Positions 38,701 to 47,700 of a DNA stretch of 49,937 nucleotides are shown in pieces (positions within the stretch are counted from its first letter, which is position 1; each line of letters begins with the position of its first letter). This DNA is from Acanthaster planci (lineage: Eukaryota; Echinodermata; Asteroidea; Valvatida; Acanthasteridae), in assembly GCF_001949145.1 (NCBI RefSeq), contig NW_019091447.1, positions 142,491 through 192,427 on the forward strand. The letters run 5' to 3'. A program made the position numbers and the translations under genes. The notes beneath the pieces were generated by a model that did no database searches, was not told the origin of the DNA, and saw only the letters and a list, made by a program, of their open reading frames with translations.

Positions 38701-41700
38701 CAAGTTTTTAAGTTGTGGTTTGTTTTGTACCTTTCATTTTGAATGGTGTCTTGGCTCACAGAATTAAGTTATCTAGTGTTCTAGAATGTTAAAGATGAAA
38801 CTCTAGTTTGGGAAGAGAGCTCTTATTTTGTAATTAATTGGATGTCACTTTCAGTGGTATCAGTGTTTTACGTAACATTCTGGTCTTGGAAGAATGTTAA
38901 TGACAAGGGTCAACCAAGTACCAGGAAGCTCTCAGGAAAACAGTACACTTTATGGTGTGAAGTCTCATTCCGCAGTCCATGTGAAATGATTTTGTGTCAT
39001 TCCGCAGTCCATGTGAAATGATTTTGTTGTTTTTTTATGACTTCAGAAGTCCATCTTGGAGAGCACATAGAATTTTTCTTTGACGTTTTTTGTTGTTTTC
39101 TTATGACTGACAGCACCGGCAGCTCTGTCCATGCGGACAGCATAACTGGTGAGTGGTCGGACACCGGCTGCACCATGACAGGTACCAACGCCACCCACAC
39201 TACCTGTTCCTGCACCCATCTGACCAACTTTGCCATCCTCATGAACACCAAAGGCACCCCAGTAAGTTTCTCGGTCAGATTTTTCCTGGTGTTGTCTGTC
39301 AGCAGCCCGGGAGCTCTTCGAGAATTTAGAAAAGCTGGAGAGATTTTAAGCCTGCTGACTGCAATAGAATTATGACTTCTTCCTCACTCATTGCAAGCAG
39401 ATTACATCAATGCATTTCATTAACCCTAATAGTCCTCAGTCCTCCAACAGGTGAAGGATTGAGGACTGTTAGGGTTAATATGCGGATTGAAATACTCAGT
39501 GTGCACTAATTGTGGAAACATACCTGATCTATTGGCTTTTTAATGAGTAATAAAAGAAGAACAGTAGAATCAGTAATGACGTGGCCTCTTATCCTTTGAA
39601 CATGACACAGGTTGATGCGAATATGACTGATTTTTCATGACACTGTAGTTGACAATCCCTTGCAGACATTTAAAAATGTGCCAGTGAAACTCCGAAGTGT
39701 GCCAACGGAAGTAGAAAAATTAACAAACCAAGAGTCAGTAGCTTGAGTCCCGAACACACTTGGCCTGCCAAAAAGCTGAGTAGCAGGCCTGGTATTTACA
39801 CCAGTTGCCATGGAAACATTTCTCTAATGATTATCAACTTCCCTCCGTCTCCTCCCTTTTCCTCTTCTCTCCAGATTCCCCACGGGGATGCGTTTGCACT
39901 CTCCATCATCACCTACATTGGCTTCATCGTCTCCTGCATCTGTCTGTTGTTGGCTTTCATAACGTTTGCCTATTTCCAGTGAGTAACAGCCCGGTCCCAT
40001 GTTTGTCCTTTTCAGACTTTCGAAACTCCTGTGGAATTTTTTTTTTCTTCTGATCGGAAAACGGAGTGAGTTGAATGTGATTTAGGCCTTAAAAAAAATT
40101 CATTCACAGCCCTTTGGAAGGTCAAGTTGTTTGTCCTCCGGGGGTCAAATTTTGAAAACGGAACTGTATGCTGTGATTATTTGGTAACATGCTTCAAGGA
40201 TGTCCCAGTTTTCAGCACAATTTTCTCAGCACCCTGAAAAAAGAGAGCGCTGTTGCTCATCTGATTTAAGTTTTGGATCAAGGAAAAACCGTTGGAATGC
40301 TATGCTTGTATGTCCATTTTGTTATGGCAGTCAAAAATTTCCTCTGTTTGTGTTATGCTTTGCAAGCATCTACTGCTCATGTACGTGCATGTCGGGTTGG
40401 ATGAGCTCCAACTCCGCTATTCCATCCGTGAATCTACCCATAGCCTGCCAACATGCGCTGCTCTCAACACCACCAAGGGCCTGGGCCTGATTGCTGTATC
40501 ATACCGCCCCCAGGCCTGAGGAAACATGGCGGATGTTGACGTCAATTAAACCCACTGTACCCCCAACCCTATTCTGGACTGAGTACATGTACCGCTCCAA
40601 ACTCCCGTCCCTGTCTGAAGCCAGATCTAAACTGTTTGGATTGTACAGGACGTTCACTGTTTCTTGTGAAAGCAAGGCATTTGAAGCCTGGATCACATTA
40701 GGACACTGTTAATTAAACATTCTTTGTGGTAGGATTGTTTACTTCACCGGGGGTAGCCAAGCCAGTCGCTTTGAGTTTTATAGGTTTTTCTTTGAACATT
40801 TGCACCCGGTCTGTGGTGATAAAAAGAAAGGTTAGGCCAACACGTGGTTGCCATTGCACTGTGTGTCCGGTTGCTGCACAAAGTGTTTTGTTTTGTACAC
40901 ATGCAAATGAAAAAATAATGGCTATGCATTAATATTTGCCACCTGATAGTTGAACTTTAAACCACACATTATCAATCTGCCCATCACGGGGCATCTATAC
41001 CAAATGAGTTGATTTATAGACTCCCACTAACTGTAAAAGCTGTTTCCCCGACTTTGCTGATGTTTTTACTTTTCAAATTGGTTCCAACTCAAAGATCCAT
41101 TGACTTGCAAGGAAAGAAATATCTGTTCAAATGTCTAAAAACTTGTTAACCGTCCCTTAAATATCCTCGCAAGTATGAGTACAATTGAGTTACACCTAGG
41201 GAAATGTCACGAAGGGTTGAACCTAGCAACGAGACGTCCTACATGTAGGTGCCTGTAAGACCTCTCCTTGCTGTTACTTTGGTTGAGGGCTCGTGGCAGA
41301 GCAACCACATCCTGAACGTGTTTGCCTGACCTGTTTCTCCGTCGGGCTACACGGTTCAGTGCTTCTGAAATGGGGTCAGAAATGGCTGTCCCCCTAATCT
41401 TAGCACTTGGTTGATCTGCTATTTTTTACCCTGGAAATTTGAGCAAGGCTTAGGGGGTTGTGGTTAATAAAACTCCATTTGCCAGGCTTTTTTAGGTTGT
41501 CTAAATTCATTGAACAATCTAGAGTGTGTAGGAAAGATGACATGTCAACAAGTAATGACATGGTGAATAATGCACCAAAACCAACAACTTTATCTCTTTT
41601 ATTAGGAGCAAGAGAAATCCTCGCTGAAGTATGTTATTTAACCTCTGACTCAGTTTATTAGGGATCGGTGTTTAATAATTAAACTGTTCATGAAGATAAA

Positions 41701-44700
41701 ATGAACATATATTTCTTCTCCGTTATTTGTTCTATCATTGTATCAAAGTCACTTCCCTTTTTTGTGCTACAGAAATTTGCAGAACGATCGCAACACGATT
41801 CACAAGAACCTTTGCATCTGTCTTTTCATTGCTGAGATTGTCTTCATGGCCGGCATTGATCAAGCATCACGAGGGGTGAGAAAGTACTTAAGACCTAAGA
41901 GAAAGGCTTGGCTGGACCTACATGTGTGGTTAACCCAGCAGTTGACTGACGTCACTTTGATGTGGGACTGCATGTACATTGTATTTTCGGTGGATCCTGA
42001 TTTGGGCTGAAAATAAGGGATTTACTGACATCTGTTATTTGTTTATCTTTTTGGTTCCTGTTTTTGGTTTCTCAGGTTTAGGAAGTTGAAAAGTTAATAC
42101 CTTTGTAGATTTGCTAGTGTATTGTTTGGCTGTCAAACAGTCTTTGTTTTGTTGCGAAGTTCAGACGGAAAAAATAGCATGGAATAGTCGTAGTTGTAGA
42201 TTCATTCTCGTGATTACTGATAATGGGCATCATTGCACCTGTTCTTGCAGGCAATGTGCACAGTAGTGGCCCTGTTTCTTCATTACTTCTTCTTGGCTGC
42301 ATTTGCCTGGATGTGTCTAGAGGGAATCCAGTTGTACGTTATGCTGGTGGAGGTCTTTGAAGCAGAGAGCTCCAGACGGAAGTACTACTATCCATTTGGA
42401 TATGGTGAGTGGACCAACTGGACTAGGCTGGGTTGGGCTGGGTTGAACTGATCTGGGCAAGGTTCATTTGGGCTGGGCTTGGCTGGATTGTTCTCCCCTG
42501 GGCTGAACTGGACTGGATTGGGATGAACTGATCTGGGCTAGGCTAGTTTGGGCTGGGCTGGACTGGGTTTGACTGGGTTGTGCTCAACTGGGCTGGACTG
42601 GGATGAGCTGAACTGGGCTAGGCTAACTTGAGCCAGCCTGTGCTGGGTTGATCTTGGCTGATCTGGGCGTGGTAGGGTACAAGTAACATGTAGTTTTTGC
42701 ATAGCTAATGTAAACATGGTCATGATTGGGCTGGGCCAAGTTTAAATTATTAAAAGAATGTTTTTAATGTAATTGCAGATTTTAATACAGCAAATACCAC
42801 AGCAGATATTTGGTTAAGCTTTTGACACAGTTGGCCGCTTTGTATAGGCTGCTTGCAACAAGATGTCTTCCAAATAAAAAGTCATGGACAAGAAACTCAC
42901 AATAAATCTTGTACAATTTGATGGCAGAATGAACTCATTACTGCTGACTGATGGTGGAGTTTGATTGATCACGGCCAACACAAACCAACTCCCTTCCCTT
43001 TCTCATCACTAACCTTCCATCCTGCATTCATTACGATGACAGGAGTGTGGCCTCCCCGCCCCCTTGGCTTTGTCTTTGGACCAGAAGGTCGGTGGGTTCA
43101 ACTCTTGGGAGAAGAACCTTCCGTTATGCCATTTTTTTCCCTCGGCAGATAATGTTTTGGGTACGCTTTTCTGAAAGTGAAAACTAGGCTAGTCAAATGT
43201 TCTGCTTAAAGCGGCACATCGACGATAGAGCATGCAGACTTCACATGGTTTGTGTAATTGAAATTTTAATTTGACAAGGTTTGTCACTCTAACCACAGGT
43301 CTGCCATTGTTAGTGGTTGGTATAGCAGCAGCAATTGACATCGGCAGCTATGGAACCGAGGAATAGTAAGTTTTTCTCACAGCCTTGAGCCGTGTGTGCA
43401 AGCATGTGTGGTTAATCCGTCTTTCTTAGTCATGGTGTGAGCAGTGATTTAATTATTGTTCAACCTTTATCCTGGTGTTTATTCCTCGAGACACTTTTGA
43501 CCATTTCATTTGGGCCAAGTTATTTTACTTAATGTTCAAAACATTAATCTTGCAACCAATTTCATGCCTACTTTATCCTTGACTGACCCCCAGTTGGATT
43601 TGAGATCCAGCAGATGTGAAGTTGTTCCTGCCAATTTACATTCATTTCCCTTATGCAATCATGTCATGCAATCATGCATGTAGTTTTAATAAGTACAAAT
43701 AAGATTTGACCTCTTGCCCTATACAGCTTGGCCACTTCAAAATTGAGCGATCTTCCCCGTAGCTATTTGGTCATCCTAGATAAGAGACAAATTTCCTGAG
43801 GGGGGAGGGAGTAAATCCTCCCCCTCCCCCATTTCAAGAAAACTAGAACTATTTGAGTCTGGGCTGAGTGACAGGAAATGTGGGTTTCAATGACTTTTCT
43901 TCACCAGGCATGCCAGGAGTCGATATGTAGTAACTTCAGCTTGACGTATTTCACCACCTGTTGGTGTTTTAGTTTTAAGCGTGCCCTCAAAGATAAGAGT
44001 GGACTGCCGTGGAATTTAAGCACCTGCTAATGGGCCCTGGCATATTTACCCTTGGCATAAATTTAGCCCTTGGCTTAGATGTTAACTCTGGGAAATTGAA
44101 TCTTGAAATCTACCTGCTTTGATTACTGTGGGTGCTATGTTTATTCCGTAGACTGTGTAAGCAAGTTGTAGAAAGAATGGAGCTTGTTTGATGTTTATTC
44201 CAAGTGACTCCTTCAAGGGCGTTTGAAGTCAGAAACTGAACGGTGCATGAACTGACTATTTGTCGAATTTCAAATGTAGAGTTGGTGTGACTTGTGAATA
44301 TAAGCCACCAGCTTTCACAAAGTTAATGCCTGCAGATTCTGCATTTTAAAATTGTTTTGGCTTTACAGACTCCAAACTTGGTTAGGATTTCATTAGTAAA
44401 CGGTGTTTTTTTTCCTTCTCGTTTCAAGTTGTTGGTTGGCAGTGGATAACAACTTTATCTGGGCTTTTGTCGCTCCAGTCATCGTCATAATTGTGGTAAG
44501 TTTTGCGGAGGAGAACTTGTGAGCACAAATTGAGAATTAGCGTCAAATTGGCCCGGTAGTGTGGAGCCGTCATATGACTTCAGGGACTTCTGTTTTTTTT
44601 TAGTCCTTGCCACAAAAGGGAACAACGAGTCTCTCAGTGTCTGATGATTTGAAATTCAAGCTTCTAAAGGTGGCTGTTATTATTTGGATATTTTTCTTGT

Positions 44701-47700
44701 CAGGTGAACACCATGTTCCTCTCCATGGCGATATTCATCATGTGTCGCCATAGTACCATGCAGACTAGTCAGAAAGAGAAGACAAAGAAGGAGAAGATAA
44801 CGTGAGTAAAAGCCGTGAATCTTGCATCGCCGTAGCTATACTCTCATAGCGCTCCTTTTTCTTTTTACAGTGATGTGTTATCAGCACTCAAATGCGGGAA
44901 GCAGACTGACATATTACAGGAATACAGCACCAGTTGGAGTAAATGGAGAATTTATCAGACGCTTTTACATACAGAGGCTAGGTTTAAAGGTTTGGCATTT
45001 CTTGGAAATATGAATAGATTCCAACATTTCTGATTCCACATTCTGCTGGTTGGACCTATTGATGCTTGGCTTAAAATGTCCCTGGTAGTCAAACATATTT
45101 GTGAGCTTGGCGTTGGGATGATGGTTTGTTGGATAAGACTGTGTATGCAATGCCTTGAATTATCTCTCCAGATAAACAGTCTCATAGGATTCAAGAGCTT
45201 TGCACACAGTGGTTAAATCAGACAAGATGTACAAAAATATTACGGGATGATCTTGATGGATTGCCACTTTGGCATTTCAAACTTCTAAAGATCTTATCCT
45301 TGAATCTTCGTAATGCCGGCAATAAGACAAATCTGTACACTGTACCTCCGGGAAGTTGGTGGGCTTTAGTTAATCCTTCCAGACCCCGAGTTTTGATCCC
45401 TGAGATAAGTAACGTAATCTACCTCAGATGGCAGGCCTATATCCTGCTTTCCTGCTAAAAAGAAAAAAGTCAGTGCTTAAAACAAGTGGCTATGTTGAAA
45501 ACCTTGTACATATTCGTTTTTCTTCAATTCCTGTAACTATTCAATATTCATAGACAGGATTTTTTAAGAACTGACCTGTCAAAGTTGGGGCATCTGTGAA
45601 CTTGATTTTTTGACAAGTCAGTGAAAATGCACAACAATTTTTGCGAGTTGAAACATCTGGCTAGGATCAGGTTTAAGGGGTAGATTCAAGTGTACAGTGT
45701 GCCTGAGTGAATCTACCTCTGCTTAGAATGAAGTAAAAACGAGGTGCTTCTGGCCCTGTTTCAGGCTCGTGTGATCTGTCAAAGATTGCAGTGTCAGTGG
45801 TATTGGTATTAGAATATTGGACTTGTTTTGCAACTTGCAGTAACATTCAAAACATGTTCAGGACGATTTGACTAATCATACCTGCCTTTCTGAAGACAAG
45901 GTATTTATGGTCAGGCAGTGCACAGATTCAAATGGTCTGATATCCAGCCATCGTCACCAAATCCTTCTTTAGCATGACTTGATTTCTGTGCAATTCCCAT
46001 CTGTCCAGTGTCGGATCATCTACATAAAAATCAATTATCTTGTCTTAATTTCAATTTGTTACACCGAATAATTTGATCTTTGCTTTTCTACAAACTTTCC
46101 TTCACACCAAGCACTTCTGGTTTTTATACTCAAAGTCTGTTTGGTATTGTAAGCCCATCACTGAGAGTGTTTTAGGTTCAATATTTTTCCAAATTCCAAC
46201 GATAGTTCCTGTTTAACGTATCTGTACTTCCGTGTCTTATCTTCATCTGGGTCTTGTTGCTTGTTATTACTAACCTACCAGCTGTTCCCTCTCATTTCCT
46301 TCCCACTCTCTGCCCTAGTCCTGTCATCAACGAGCAAAACTTCGGAAGTAGCCAACAGATTGTGTAAGGAACATAGTTGTCGCAAGGGACTTCAGAACTC
46401 CTGGTGGTCGATAAATCAATTAAAGGTTGCATGGGAGGAGGGGCATTTTCCATGAGAAAAGTTACCCTCAGAGCACGGTCTCCTGTGAAATATTGAATGG
46501 AATGTGAACCTTGACTCAAAGCAGCTCATGTGTGGCAACAGCCTCCAGATCTATGCATGTTTTTCTCAGATTAAAACCCTCATAAATAAATTGCACATTG
46601 GAAACCAGTTGTCAGCTCTTGTTAGGCATTTTGTCAGTTATCAGGAAATCAAACTGAGGTTTGACATGTCAGGAGAAGGTGTAACCTGACACGAGAAAAA
46701 TTTCTGGAGGCACCAACAAAACTCAGACAAAGCAGAAATTTGGGAGGGGGTGATCTAAAGGACAGTGGTAAAGTGTATTGGGACAAATTTAGGGAGTGAA
46801 AATCAAGGGGTTTGGAGTTTTCATCTGCAGTTTCGCACTCAGGTATTGCACTGTAGGACTGGTTGTGCCATTTCTTCGAGTGTGTACATAAGTACATGTA
46901 CAGATGTACCGTTACTCTGAGGAAAAAATAGACAAGTTTTTTTTCTTCAGTAAGGGCCAGTGGAAATGCCTCTATAAGCATGGCTGTAATTTATCTCTTG
47001 GAGTTTCCAGAATTTACGAGAAGTACATGTAAGCTTGCATTTCACAATATGAATTGGCCACTGTTCTGACTACGTCACACTTTAACATGTGTGCTTTCCT
47101 GTGGTGGACAGTGTGGCTCTGCAGGAAAGTATACAAGCATCCGTACACAGAGTAGGCCTATTGATTTGTCGACCACAAGGGCATTCAAAGCTGTTACTGG
47201 TAACCATGGCAACAGTGACTTTGCACTGCACTACATATGTATTGTATATGTACATGCACCGAGTGCCAAATTGTCTTTAAGTTTTTGTCATCTGTCCTTG
47301 TTTTCCTGTGACCTGGTTCTTCTCAAGTTTAATTTTGTTTTCTTTAGTTACTGTGTTCACGTCAGCACCTGCAATTCTGAATTGCTGGGAGTACATGAGA
47401 GATACATATGAGTTATTTCTTTTGTTTTATCCGTTGTTCTTTGTTGTTGATTACTTTCCCCAAATCCCAGAAGCTCACCTCAGCGCGACCAGTTTTGTTA
47501 TTTTCATGGTATTCTCGTGATGTCGTGGTTTTGCGTGATGGTGGTGAATTTGAAGACTTGGTTCCAGAAATGTTTGTGGGGGAGAGACATTGTGATATTC
47601 AGGCTATGATCTTTACATTTTCACTTGAAATTCTGTATAAAATAATGGCAGTGCTGGTAGCCACTTAAATTGTGTGTTCTTTAGATATGGTGTTTTATTT

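Noticed and set aside
43080-43125. B-box-like GGTTCAACTC as a tRNA or SINE
   Set aside because: No A-box at the right distance and no cloverleaf partner stems visible.
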